From assembly GCF_016742135.1 (NCBI RefSeq), contig NZ_JACVCG010000004.1, positions 62,001 through 126,000 on the forward strand: a stretch of 64,000 nt of DNA, read 5' to 3'. Origin of the DNA: Brevundimonas sp. Lineage in GTDB: Bacteria > Pseudomonadota > Alphaproteobacteria > Caulobacterales > Caulobacteraceae. Shown piece after piece: positions 16,044-24,010 of the stretch (position 1 is its first letter; each line of letters starts with the position of its first letter). The translations under genes were made by a program, and so were the position numbers. The notes beneath the pieces are model-generated. The model ran no database searches and was not told where the DNA came from. It was given only the letters and a program-made list of their open reading frames with translations.

Positions 16044-16472
16044 ATGGAAGAAAAAGCCGTACTGCTTGAAATGACTGCGGACATCATTTCCGCCTATGTC
16101 AGCAACAATATCCTGCCGCCCGAGGCTGTTCCTGCGCTGATCGGGTCGATCCACTCGACCCTGTCGCAGCTGTCGGGTGACGGCATCGAGCCGGAACCCG
16201 AAGTCAAGGACCCGGCCGTGCCGATCCGCAAATCGATCACGCCCGACTATCTGATCTGTCTGGAAGACGGTCGCAAGTTCAAGTCTCTTAAGCGGCACCT
16301 GCGAACCAAATACGACATGAGCCCCGAGGAGTACCGTGCCAAATGGGGTCTGGCCAAGGACTATCCGATGGTCGCGCCCAACTATGCGCGGGCCCGTTCG
16401 GAACTGGCCAAGCAGATGGGTCTGGGGCAGGGCGGCCGCAAACCGGCCCGCGCGACCCGCGCCAAGAAGTAA
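16044..16472 (+). CDS. mucR: MucR/Ros family zinc-finger transcription regulator
   Basis: MucR proteins bind AT-rich DNA; in Caulobacter MucR1/2 act with SciP and repress ctrA and swarmer genes. The product of about 142 residues has the N-terminal oligomerisation region (EMTADIISAYVSNNILP) and the Ros-type zinc finger YLICLEDGRKFKSLKRHLRT followed by YDMSPEEYRAKWGL. The ATG at 16044 gives the family's usual MEEK-like start; the frame is open for 42 codons upstream but without family similarity. The tail is basic (RKPARATRAKK). A strong terminator follows. Confidence 0.93.
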   Translation: MEEKAVLLEMTADIISAYVSNNILPPEAVPALIGSIHSTLSQLSGDGIEPEPEVKDPAVPIRKSITPDYLICLEDGRKFKSLKRHLRTKYDMSPEEYRAKWGLAKDYPMVAPNYARARSELAKQMGLGQGGRKPARATRAKK

Positions 16473-16495
16473 TCCGGCGAAAGCCTGAGGGAAGC

Positions 16496-16526
16496 GACCC
16501 GCCCGAGCGATCCGGCGGGTCTTTTT
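16496..16526 (+). terminator. rho-independent terminator of mucR
   Basis: The stem GACCCGCC (16496-16503) / GGCGGGTC (16514-16521) has a ten-base loop and is followed by TTTTT. Confidence 0.85.
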
Positions 16527-16535
16527 CTGTCCGGC

Positions 16536-17654
16536 TCAGGCGGCCCTGGCCTCGCGGCGCATGCGCCAGAAGCGCAGGGTGCGCTGGGCGGCGTCGGGGG
16601 CCAGTTCCTGGTACATGCGGGCATAGGCGTGGGCCTTGCCCATGGCATCGCCGTCGTCGTTCAGCAGCACGACGGCGTAGGTCAGGAACAGGGCGCGATC
16701 CAGACCGGCGGAGCGACAGACCACGGCCAAGGCATCCAGATCCTTGCGCTCGATGATCTGGCGGGCCGTGTGAAAGTCGATGTCCGCCAGTCGGGCGAGC
16801 GCGATCAGGAAGCAGGTCCGCCCCCCCGAGCGCAGGAACCGGGCCAGCATCCGGGGCGTCAGCTGGCCGGCGGCATGCAGTTCCTCGACATAGGCAAGGC
16901 TCTCGGAATAGTCGGCGGGCAGGGCTCCGTCCTGGGTGGCGAGACGCGTGCGACCGGCCTCGAGCGCGCTTTCCAGCAGGGCAGGGTCCATGCGGGCGTT
17001 GCGCTCGAGAATGGTGTGGCGCAGCCGGGCCTCGACGATGAAATACATCTCATTGAGCAGGTCGGGCGGCAGGGCCTTGCGCTCGACCGTGGCGGCATGA
17101 AGGGCCGGATTGGCGCGGGCGCGTTCGACGGCCTTCTCGCTGGCCGCACGCGACAGGCGGGCACCTTCATTCGACAGAAGGCTGTGCAGGGTCTCGTCGT
17201 CGCCGTGGGCGACGATGGCGTCGGAGACGGCCTCGGACACGGCCTTGCGGCTGGAGACGGCGCGCAGATGGTCCTGACCCCGGGTGCGGGCGACCTCGAT
17301 CAGGTCGGCGTCCGTCAGCACGGGTGAGGCGGCCAGGACCGGGGTGGCGACCTCGGCCTCGTCATGGGCGAGGCGGCGGATCAGGGTGCGGGGGGCGGCG
17401 GGGCTGTCGGCGAACCGCCGGGCCAGCTCGGCCCGGACAGCTGTTTCCATCTCGACCGACAGCTCGGCGAGAACGGTGCCGTAAAGGTCGGTCTCGGTGT
17501 CGGAGTGGGTCTCGGTTCCGAAGAAGGTGTCCGTCAGTTCGCGCAGCAGGGCCCGACGCTTCTCGCTGGACGGTTCCCGGGCCATGGCGATCAAGTCGGG
17601 CAGGCGCGAGCCCGCGACGGTGTCTGGCGCAGTCTCTGGAGCAGGCTGGATCAT
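16536..17654 (-). CDS. DUF2336 domain-containing protein
   Basis: A 372-residue member of DUF2336, with VLTDADLIEVARTRGQDHLRAVSSRKAVSEAVSDAIV and NEGARLSRAASEKAVERA, the same repeat pattern as the gene at 14655. It is soluble and helix-rich, with no known function. Its start overlaps the stop of the upstream proline-rich exported protein by four bases (ATGA), so the two are co-translated. It is convergent with mucR, behind the mucR terminator. Confidence 0.85.
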   Translation of the reverse strand: MIQPAPETAPDTVAGSRLPDLIAMAREPSSEKRRALLRELTDTFFGTETHSDTETDLYGTVLAELSVEMETAVRAELARRFADSPAAPRTLIRRLAHDEAEVATPVLAASPVLTDADLIEVARTRGQDHLRAVSSRKAVSEAVSDAIVAHGDDETLHSLLSNEGARLSRAASEKAVERARANPALHAATVERKALPPDLLNEMYFIVEARLRHTILERNARMDPALLESALEAGRTRLATQDGALPADYSESLAYVEELHAAGQLTPRMLARFLRSGGRTCFLIALARLADIDFHTARQIIERKDLDALAVVCRSAGLDRALFLTYAVVLLNDDGDAMGKAHAYARMYQELAPDAAQRTLRFWRMRREARAA

Positions 17655-18622
17655 TGGCGGGAGGCAGCGCTGCTGGCCGACTCGCCGGTGGTGCGGCGCA
17701 CGGTGCCGTCGGGATTGCGGACCAGCTGGGGCGGTCCGGGCGGTTCGGCCATATTGGGAGAGGTCGGTATCTGGTCCATCTGGACCGGGAGGGCGTCCAG
17801 ATAGACCGGTTCGGGCAGGACGGCGCGGTCGGGCTGACGGCCGTTCTGGCGGTGAACGGAATAGTAGCGGGCGCCTCCGACGGCGGCCTCTGTGCGCGTC
17901 TGAGCCTGAGCCGGGGCTGGCGTGGGGGCCGGAGCCGGGGCCGGAGCCGGGGTTGGAGCCGGGGTTGGAGCCGGGGCACGGGTCTGGGCCTGGGGCTGTG
18001 ATGCCTGGGGCTGGCCGACGGACCAGATCAGGGCATCGGACCGCGGAGCCATGGGGTCATCGGCCCATTCCGCCGGACGGGCGGGAGCGGGTTGCGGCTG
18101 CGGCGCAGGCTGCGGCACAGGCGGAACGCGGGCCGGTTGCGGTTCGGGCATGGGGCGGGCCGGCGGTGGGGGAGGTGGCGGTGTCTCGACCGGCGCGGCG
18201 ACGGTCCGGACAGGCGCGGGGACCGGGACCGCCGCTGTCGGTGCCGGTTGGGGATGGGACGGAGCCGGCGGCGGCGCGAAGAAGGCATCCGCCGGGGTCA
18301 GGCCGGGCCTGCCGTTGGCGTCAACGCTGCGGCCCGGCAGCAGGGGCGTCGCGGGACGCAATTGCGGGACGGTGGCCATGGACTGGCTGCCCGCATGGGG
18401 GATGACGGGGGCGGCGGGACGGAGCGCGGGAGCCCCGCTCCGGGGGCCCGGGGTGGCGCGGGCCATGCCCACGGGCTCGGGCCGGCCGTTCCAGTCCAGA
18501 TAGCGGAGGGCGGGGGCGTCCTGGGCCACGGCTGGCATCGCGAATGCCGCCAGCCCCAGCGCCGCCGTGGCGCAGAGCAGCAGACGGCTCGGTGTCAGCG
18601 ATGTGGACGGGTCGGATCGCAT
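17651..18622 (-). CDS. exported proline-rich protein of unknown function
   Basis: About 323 residues. A signal peptide (LLLCATAALGLAAFAMPAVAQ) precedes the short motif LRYLDWNGRPEP, a long Pro/Ala/Gln-rich spacer that includes PPPPPPP and alternating PAPTPAP repeats, and a conserved-looking end ARYYSVHRQNGRQPD plus LPVQMDQIP. The pattern suggests a periplasmic or envelope-spanning protein. The ATG at 18620-18622, preceded by GGAGG five bases upstream, is preferred to the GTG two codons earlier. Coupled by ATGA overlap to the DUF2336 gene. Confidence 0.7.
   Translation of the reverse strand: MRSDPSTSLTPSRLLLCATAALGLAAFAMPAVAQDAPALRYLDWNGRPEPVGMARATPGPRSGAPALRPAAPVIPHAGSQSMATVPQLRPATPLLPGRSVDANGRPGLTPADAFFAPPPAPSHPQPAPTAAVPVPAPVRTVAAPVETPPPPPPPARPMPEPQPARVPPVPQPAPQPQPAPARPAEWADDPMAPRSDALIWSVGQPQASQPQAQTRAPAPTPAPTPAPAPAPAPTPAPAQAQTRTEAAVGGARYYSVHRQNGRQPDRAVLPEPVYLDALPVQMDQIPTSPNMAEPPGPPQLVRNPDGTVRRTTGESASSAASRQ
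17917..17985. repeat. low-complexity tandem repeat coding PAP/PTP units
   Basis: Degenerate 6- and 12-base units (GGAGCCGGGGCC, GGAGCCGGGGTT) encode the alternating Pro-Ala/Pro-Thr stretch of the proline-rich protein. They could vary in number by slippage. Confidence 0.6.
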
Positions 18623-18723
18623 TCCCACCTCCGGAAACTGGGGGATCGACCAAAGGTTAAGGGGGCCAGACTTAACCCGTCGCTAACGGCCGGGGGCAAT
18701 CAGACTTAATGCAGCGGGCCTGT

Positions 18724-19782
18724 TCAGGAGACCGGGGCGGGACCTGCGGCCGGCGACAGATAGTCGGTGGTGAAGGCCTGCCGCCAGTCGAGACCGGGCG
18801 GGAAGACACCGGCCCCGGACGTGCTCTCGTAGAAGGCGCGCCAGCGGTCAGCCGACATGGTGCCGAGCGGCGCGGAGGCCGGGGCATCGCCGGTGACGAT
18901 GGCCGCGCTGCGCAGGACCTCGCGGGCCTGATCCAGCTGGTCCGGCGTCATGTCGCGATTGGCGCGGCGGATCAGGGCGTGGGCCGGGTCGGGATCCCCC
19001 TCGATATAGGCGGTCCAGCCCTCGACCGAGGCGGTGATGAAGGCGCGCAGGGCCTGATCATTGTCGCGGGCAAAGGCATTGGGGGCCAGCACGAGGGCGC
19101 CGTAGGCGGCATAGCCGTCGTCGTACAGGAGGCGCACGGTCGGGGGCGTTCCGCCCTGAGCGGCAATCATCAGGGGCTCGCGCGTCGCATGACCCAGGAG
19201 GAGGGTGTCGGACTCCCGGATGAAGGCCTCCAGGTCATAGTCGGCCAGCTGCGCGTCGCTGAGGCGGCGGAGGGCTCTGAGCCAGGGCCAGAGGGTGTCG
19301 CGATCCGCCTCGGCCACCTGCACGGACACGGGGGCGAGCGGGGCGGCCTGACCGGTACGGGGGGTGGGCTCGGCCGGGCGGATCAGGGCGCGCGGGGACT
19401 TCTGAAAGAAGGCGGCGACGGCCTTGACGGGGGCCCCCTCACCGACCAGCCGCAGGGGGGTGAAACTGTCGGCGGCGAGGCCCAGTTCGGCATTGCCCGA
19501 GGCCAGGGCACGGGGCACGTCCTGACCAAAGCCGGGCCGGATCAGCTGGACGTTCAGGCCGCGCGCTTCGTAGAGGCCGGTGGCCAGGGCCTGATAGAAG
19601 CCACCCAGTTCGGCGCTGGACGGCTCGTCGACCGCGAGGCGCAGACGGATGCGTCCATTCTCGTCCACGGCGGGTTCGGAAGAGCCGCAGGCCGCCGCCG
19701 TCGCCGACAGGCCCAGCGCCGCGGCACCGGTCAGCAGGCTTCGACGATCAGGGCAAGCAAGGCGGACAGGCGGGCGGCGCAT
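18724..19782 (-). CDS. NMT1/THI5-like ABC-transporter substrate-binding lipoprotein
   Basis: A periplasmic binding protein of the NMT1/SsuA class (sulfonate, nitrate or thiamine-precursor type). It has an N-terminal signal with lipobox (LSATAAACGSS), then RLRLAVDEPSSAELGGFYQALATGLYEARGL, GNAELGLAAD and FFQKSPRALI, the standard order of the family. The ligand cannot be told from the sequence. No permease or ATPase gene is adjacent. The ATG at 19780-19782 is chosen over a TTG two codons upstream. Confidence 0.82.
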   Translation of the reverse strand: MRRPPVRLACPDRRSLLTGAAALGLSATAAACGSSEPAVDENGRIRLRLAVDEPSSAELGGFYQALATGLYEARGLNVQLIRPGFGQDVPRALASGNAELGLAADSFTPLRLVGEGAPVKAVAAFFQKSPRALIRPAEPTPRTGQAAPLAPVSVQVAEADRDTLWPWLRALRRLSDAQLADYDLEAFIRESDTLLLGHATREPLMIAAQGGTPPTVRLLYDDGYAAYGALVLAPNAFARDNDQALRAFITASVEGWTAYIEGDPDPAHALIRRANRDMTPDQLDQAREVLRSAAIVTGDAPASAPLGTMSADRWRAFYESTSGAGVFPPGLDWRQAFTTDYLSPAAGPAPVS

Positions 19783-20422
19783 GGCCAAGGTTTAGGGCCT
19801 GACTTCCGCGAAGGAAAGGGCGGTTTCGGGCAAGGCCTGGAGTTGCTGCCCGTCCACCGCTACGAGGTCCCCCCTCCCCCGATGGGGAGGAATAAGGAGC
19901 CGGAATTGAGCGAGGGCACGAACCGCCCGGTCGAACCGTTGCGTTTCGCGCCCTCGCCAAGTCCGGGTTGGACTTGGCCATTGAGGTCGGGACCCTGGCC
20001 TCGGCGTCAGCAGGGCGAACCCCGGTGACGGTCGGCTGTATCCTGCGGCTCTGGTCCGGTCGCGTACCGCAGGTCTGGCCTGCGCCGTCTTCCGATCCCG
20101 ATCCGGTTCCCCGAGGTATGGGCCGAAACCCTGCCTCGAAGCCTTGATCCGGTCCGGGGTCCGTTACGATCCGGAGATCGTCCGTTACCCTGGATCCGAG
20201 AGCCGGACCGGTTCGCCTTGAGCCCCGGGTCTCCCCGGATTTCCGCGCTGCCGTGTCCCTCGGCCTGTTGACGTTCCGACGAAATCCGCTATCAGGCAAG
20301 CGCCCGAAATGCCCGCCCTGTGGGGATTTCCGCTCCGTCCGGTGGACAAGTCGGGGACAGGCTGTGGGCCGTTTCGAAAACCCGCACAGAATCCGTGAAT
20401 TGATCCGTCCACAGATTCCGGA
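19783..20422. other. 640-base intergenic region without a convincing gene
   Basis: It holds one family-A repeat at 19853-19891. The rest is rich in short GATCCGG and CCGTTAC words and has no frame with coding character. Near 20310-20430 several CCACA/TGTGG words cluster. Open frames on the minus strand here are full of Arg, Pro and Gly and look spurious. Confidence 0.5.
19853..19891 (+). repeat. family-A palindromic repeat, copy A1 (partial, forward)
   Basis: TCCACCGCTACGAGGT, then CCCCCCTCCCCC and GATGGGGAGGA: the right half of the unit with a short hairpin. Unpaired. Confidence 0.7.
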
Positions 20423-22252
20423 TCAGCCGCCGAGCGCGGCCTTCTTTTCTTCCAGCTCCAGCCATTCGGCCTCGATGGCTTCCAGTTGCGCGCGGGCGGC
20501 GGTGGCGGCCTTCATGGCGCGGTCGAAGGCCTTGGGATCGCGGGCGTAGAGGTCGGGGTCGGACAGGGTGGCGTCGTGGCGGGCGATGTCGGCGGGCAGG
20601 GTTTCCATCAGGCCCTCGATCTCCTCCAGGCGGCGGGCGTCCTTGTAGGAGAGCTTCTTCGGAGTGGCGGGTGGCGAGGGGCGAGTGGTGAGTGAAGCGG
20701 GACTATCGAGGGCGGGGGCAGGCCTGCCTTTCTCGGCACTCGTCACCCGCGACTCGCCACTGAGGAAGCCGGGGTTCTGGCGGATGAAGTCGGTCCAGCC
20801 GCCGGGGGTCTCGACGATGTCGCCGCGGCCGTTCATGGCAATGGTCGAGGTGGCGAGGCGATCGACGAAATCGCGGTCATGGCTGACGAGGATCAGGGTG
20901 CCGTCATAGGTCTCAAGCAGCTCTTCCAGCTTGTCGAGGGTGTCCATGTCGAGGTCGTTGGTCGGCTCGTCGAGCACCAGCATATTGGCGGGTTTGGCCA
21001 GGGCACGGGCCAGCAACAGGCGGTTGCGCTCGCCGCCCGACAGGGTCGAGATCGGCTGGCGCAGCTGGCCCTCCTGGAACAGGAAGTCCTTGGCATAGGC
21101 GGCGACGTGCTTTGACATGCCGCGCACGAGAAGGGAGTCGCCGCCGCCGGGGGTGAGGGCGTCCCACAGGGTCATGTCGCTGCGCAGGCCCTCGCGGGAC
21201 TGGTCGAGATAGACCGGCTCGAGATTGGCGCCCAGCTTGACCGTGCCCTGGTCGGGGGCCAGTTCGCCGAGCAGGATCTTGACCAGGGTGGTCTTGCCCG
21301 CGCCGTTGGGGCCGACAATGGCCAGCCGGTCGCCGCGCACGATGCGGGTGGTGAAGGGCTTGATGACGGTCCGCTCGCCGAAGACCTTGGAGACACCCTT
21401 GAGGTCGGCGACCAGCTTGCCCGACAGGGCGCCGGAATCGACGCCGAGCTGCAGGTCGCGCGGCACGTCCCTGAGCCGCTCGGCGCGTTCGGTGCGAAGG
21501 GCGGCCAGCGACCGGGCACGGCCCTCGTTGCGGGTGCGACGGGCGGTAATGGAGCGATAGAAGGTCTCGGTCTCGCGCTCGATCGTCTTTGACAGGCGGC
21601 GCAGGGCCTCGGCCTCTTCCTTGATGACCTTGGCCGACCAATCATCGAAGTCATTAAAGCTCTTGTTCAGGCTGCGGACGCGGCGGCCCTCCAGCCAGTG
21701 ACAGGTCTGGGTGACGCGATTGAGGAAGGCGCGGTCGTGGCTGACGACGAGGATGGCACAGCGGGCCGAGATCAGTTCTTCCTCGAGCTGTTCGATGGCG
21801 AGGATGTCGAGGTGGTTGGTCGGCTCGTCGAGGAGCATGAGGTCGGGCTCTTCGGCGAAGGCCCTGGCGAGTGCGGCGCGGCGGATTTCTCCGCCTGACA
21901 GATTGACCGCGGGCTTCGACGGATCGAGACCGAAGGTGGCGAGCCAGGATTCGGCGGTCCAGGGCTCGGCCTCGCCGGAGGTGGCATAGTCCAGCAGGGT
22001 GTCGCCGGTGATGACGGGTTCCTGGGGCACATTGGCAAAGCGGATGCCGGACTGAACCGCACGCTCGCCCGAGTCCGGCTCGACCTGGCCCATGATAATC
22101 TTCATCAGGGTCGATTTGCCGGCGCCGTTCCGCCCCACCAGACACGCCCGCGTGCGCGGCTCGATCGCGATGTCGACGCCCTCGAACAGGGGTCGGGGGC
22201 CGTCCTGGAGACGGACGTCCCTGAGGGCAACAAGAGGAGGGCGCGCGGCCAT
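20423..22252 (-). CDS. uup: ABC-F ATPase, Uup type
   Basis: ABC-F proteins have two ATPase domains and no membrane part; they act on the ribosome or, for Uup, in suppressing transposon excision and resolving replication intermediates. Walker A motifs GRNGAGKS (about 40-47) and GPNGAGKT, signatures NLSGGEIRR and TLSGGERNR, and Walker B LLDEPTNHLD and VLDEPTNDLD are intact. The C-terminal coiled coil (YKDARRLEEIEGLMETLP to WLELEEKKAAL) is the Uup hallmark. The linker before it (LSGESRVTSAEKG to TTRPSPPATPKK) is encoded by a family-B repeat. The ATG at 22250-22252 is used; the frame further upstream runs through a repeat. Confidence 0.92.
   Translation of the reverse strand: MAARPPLVALRDVRLQDGPRPLFEGVDIAIEPRTRACLVGRNGAGKSTLMKIIMGQVEPDSGERAVQSGIRFANVPQEPVITGDTLLDYATSGEAEPWTAESWLATFGLDPSKPAVNLSGGEIRRAALARAFAEEPDLMLLDEPTNHLDILAIEQLEEELISARCAILVVSHDRAFLNRVTQTCHWLEGRRVRSLNKSFNDFDDWSAKVIKEEAEALRRLSKTIERETETFYRSITARRTRNEGRARSLAALRTERAERLRDVPRDLQLGVDSGALSGKLVADLKGVSKVFGERTVIKPFTTRIVRGDRLAIVGPNGAGKTTLVKILLGELAPDQGTVKLGANLEPVYLDQSREGLRSDMTLWDALTPGGGDSLLVRGMSKHVAAYAKDFLFQEGQLRQPISTLSGGERNRLLLARALAKPANMLVLDEPTNDLDMDTLDKLEELLETYDGTLILVSHDRDFVDRLATSTIAMNGRGDIVETPGGWTDFIRQNPGFLSGESRVTSAEKGRPAPALDSPASLTTRPSPPATPKKLSYKDARRLEEIEGLMETLPADIARHDATLSDPDLYARDPKAFDRAMKAATAARAQLEAIEAEWLELEEKKAALGG
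20662..20764. repeat. family-B palindromic repeat B1, in frame inside uup
   Basis: GAGTGGCGGGTGGCGAGGG at one end and CTCGGCACTCGTCACCCG plus CGACTCGCCACTGAG at the other form a long inverted repeat. About 100 bases encode the extra linker between the second ATPase domain and the coiled coil of Uup. Compare B2 at 32165-32286. Confidence 0.7.
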
Positions 22253-22265
22253 GGTGATACCTGGA

Positions 22266-22318
22266 TCCTCCCCAGCGTAGCGGGGGAGGGGGACCACGCA
22301 AGGCGTGGTGGAGGGGGC
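22266..22318 (-). repeat. family-A repeat A2 (reverse), left flank of the DUF559 gene
   Basis: TCCTCCCCAGCGTAGC, GGGGGAGGGGGACC, the hairpin ACCACGCAAGGCGTGGT, then GGAGGGGGC. It lies just upstream of uup (13 bases from its ATG) and is the inverted partner of A3. Confidence 0.85.
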
Positions 22319-22362
22319 GGAAACGAGGGCTGACTTAAGGGGTTCGGTCGGGAGTTTCCACC

Positions 22363-22695
22363 CTAGTCTTCGTCCAACTGCCCAAGAATATGTTCCGCCA
22401 CAGCATCGGGATCGCGCAGGACATCTGATGCGGGAATGCGCAACGTCCTGATCCCGAGCTCCTGCAGCCAGGTGTCGCGCCTCGCGTCCTGCACGGTTGT
22501 GGAATCGTGCTGGAGACCATCCACTTCGATCGCGGGCGACGCCGTGGCGCAATAGAAGTCTAGAATGAAGGCGCCGACAGGATGCTGACGACGAAAGCCA
22601 CGTCCCCGGAGCCGCTGCCACAGAAGAACTTCAGGCAGAGACATTTTCCGACGGAGACGTCGCGCGCGTTTCTGGGTAAGAACCGGGGCTCTCAT
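22363..22695 (-). CDS. DUF559 domain protein (Vsr-like endonuclease fold)
   Basis: A 110-residue protein. DUF559 belongs to the PD-(D/E)XK/Vsr-like nuclease group, and the likely metal-site residues are present: Asp46 in FILDFYC, Glu57 and Asp59 in AIEVDGLQH. Basic N-terminus [18 protein letters not shown], then [13 protein letters not shown] and a C-terminal [12 protein letters not shown]. The substrate of such proteins is unknown. The gene sits in the centre of an outward-facing pair of family-A repeats (22266-22318 and 22718-22766), between uup and a ycgN-type gene on opposite strands, as if inserted there. Confidence 0.88.
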   Translation of the reverse strand: MRAPVLTQKRARRLRRKMSLPEVLLWQRLRGRGFRRQHPVGAFILDFYCATASPAIEVDGLQHDSTTVQDARRDTWLQELGIRTLRIPASDVLRDPDAVAEHILGQLDED

Positions 22696-22717
22696 GGATC
22701 ACTTAGTGCACGCTTTC

Positions 22718-22766
22718 GCCCCCTCCACCACTGTGTGGTCCCCCTCCCCCGCTACGCGGGGGAGGA
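22718..22766 (+). repeat. family-A repeat A3 (forward), right flank of the DUF559 gene
   Basis: GCCCCCTCCACC, the hairpin CCACTGTGTGG, TCCCCCTCCCCC, then GCTACGCGGGGGAGGA. The terminal GGGGGAGGA is four bases before the ATG of the next gene and serves as its Shine-Dalgarno sequence. Confidence 0.88.
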
Positions 22767-22770
22767 TCTG

Positions 22771-23232
22771 ATGAAGCCCTTCTGGGAAACGAAGACCCTG
22801 GAACAGATGTCGCCCGGGGAATGGGAGGCGCTATGCGACGGGTGCGGGCTGTGCTGTCTGGTGCGGTTCGAGGACGAGGACACGGGCGAGGTGGTGCCGA
22901 CGAAGGTTCACTGCAAACTGTTCGATCCGGCGACCTGTGCCTGTTCCAACTATGTGGAGCGGGAACAGCATGTCCCCGACTGCATCAAGCTGACGCCCGG
23001 GAATGTGGCGCAGTTGGGGTGGATGCCGCTGTCATGCGCCTATCGTCGGCTGGCCGAGGGACGGGGGCTGGCGGACTGGCATCCGCTGGTGTCGGGGGAC
23101 CCCGAAACGGTCCATACGGCCGGGGTTTCGATTCGGGGGCAGACGATCTCGGAACTGGAGCTGGACGAGCCCGAGGATGCGCTGGCTCATGAGGCACCGG
23201 AGTGGATGGCCGAGCGCGGGACCGGGGCCTGA
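22771..23232 (+). CDS. YcgN/UPF0260 family cysteine-cluster protein
   Basis: A 153-residue protein with a dense cysteine pattern: [36 protein letters not shown] and LSCAYRRL. This is the zinc- or iron-binding cluster of the YcgN/YkgJ group (UPF0260), whose role is unknown. The start [13 protein letters not shown] is the usual family start. Its ribosome-binding site GGGGGAGGA is the end of repeat A3, so the repeat has become part of this gene's leader. Followed by the GTA cluster on the same strand. Confidence 0.87.
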   Translation: MKPFWETKTLEQMSPGEWEALCDGCGLCCLVRFEDEDTGEVVPTKVHCKLFDPATCACSNYVEREQHVPDCIKLTPGNVAQLGWMPLSCAYRRLAEGRGLADWHPLVSGDPETVHTAGVSIRGQTISELELDEPEDALAHEAPEWMAERGTGA

Positions 23233-23260
23233 GCCGTCCAGATGTGCGCCCTGGATGCAT

Positions 23261-23300
23261 GAATCCGTTTAGAAACAAGGCGATATATATTTCTCGAAGC
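23261..23300 (+). promoter_or_regulatory. AT-rich candidate promoter of the GTA cluster
   Basis: The only AT-rich patch between the cysteine-cluster gene and GTA gp1 is TTTAGAAACAAGG followed by CGATATATATTTC, with short GAAA/TTTC dyad arms. It lies 40-80 bases before the first GTA gene. In Caulobacter the GTA promoter is a target of the RogA and GafYZ regulators; whether this is the equivalent site is inference. Confidence 0.35.
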
Positions 23301-23341
23301 GACTTGCGCGCCTGAGGACGCTGGTCGGCTAGAGTTCATCC

Positions 23342-24010
23342 ATGGCCGGGAACAGGGATGACGGGGCGGAGCGCTGGAGCCGCAAGCAGTTCGAGCTGCT
23401 GGCCGCGCAGACGGATCGCGTGATGGAAATACTGCCACAGGTCGAACTGGATCCCGCCGATGTGACGGGGCTGGATCGTTTTGCGCGGCTGGTGACGAAC
23501 GTGGCGCGCGCCAGCAAGGCGGTGGTGGCGCTGGCGAGCGCGCCTGCCCGATCCCGAACCCCGGTCGAGGACGTGGAAGAGGGCGACGCAAACGGTGACA
23601 TCGAAGACCCCGCCGAAGAGGAATTACTTCGGGCCGAACTGCAGTCCCGCATGGATCACCACAGGGCCGCGCTGGAAAGAAAGCGCCTGGCTAGAGGGAT
23701 TGTCTCCGGCGGAGAGACGTGCGGCGATCGCGGCGATGCCCCGCCTGCACGATCATCAGATTGCCGAGGAAACGGACTGGTCGACCTGGGTGCTGCTGGG
23801 CGGGCGGGGGTCGGGCAAGACCTTTGCCGGGGCCTGGTGGCTGAGCGAGCAGGCGCGGACGGATGGACGGGTGCTGGCGCTGGTGGGGCCGGCGCTGCAC
23901 GATGTGCGCGAGGTGATGATCGAGGGACCGTCGGGCCTGAAGGCGATGGGGGAGGCGGGCTACAGGCCCGTCTGGGAAGCCAGTCGCAGGCGGTTGCGGT
24001 GGCCGAATGA
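23342..24010 (+). CDS. GTA gp1-like protein (putative small terminase), 3' end uncertain
   Basis: First gene of the GTA cluster. Residues 1-115 look genuine: an acidic helical protein, WSRKQFELLAAQTDRVMEIL, VTGLDRFARLVTNVARAS, PAEEELLRAELQSRMDHHR, in the place of RcGTA gp1, the small terminase that recognises DNA for headful packaging. From about residue 118 (after LERKRLA) the frame becomes Gly/Ala/Arg-rich and overlaps TerL by more than 300 bases, which looks like a shadow of TerL. The real end is probably near 23690, with loss of the old stop or a frameshift; a TAG one frame away lies at 23692-23694. Confidence 0.55.
   Translation: MAGNRDDGAERWSRKQFELLAAQTDRVMEILPQVELDPADVTGLDRFARLVTNVARASKAVVALASAPARSRTPVEDVEEGDANGDIEDPAEEELLRAELQSRMDHHRAALERKRLARGIVSGGETCGDRGDAPPARSSDCRGNGLVDLGAAGRAGVGQDLCRGLVAERAGADGWTGAGAGGAGAARCARGDDRGTVGPEGDGGGGLQARLGSQSQAVAVAE

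Noticed and set aside
17917..17985. Short regular repeats resembling a CRISPR array
   Set aside because: Units are contiguous 6- and 12-base codon repeats without spacers and encode a Pro-Ala-rich protein segment.
18657..18675. TTAA pair upstream of the proline-rich protein as a CtrA box
   Set aside because: Spacing is 11 bases and not 7. The same reasoning applies to the pair at 3876 and 3883, which is only three bases apart.
20300..20430. Cluster of CCACA/TGTGG words suggesting a replication origin with DnaA boxes
   Set aside because: No word matches TTATCCACA closely, there is no AT-rich unwinding segment, and the genes around it are not the usual Caulobacterales origin neighbours.
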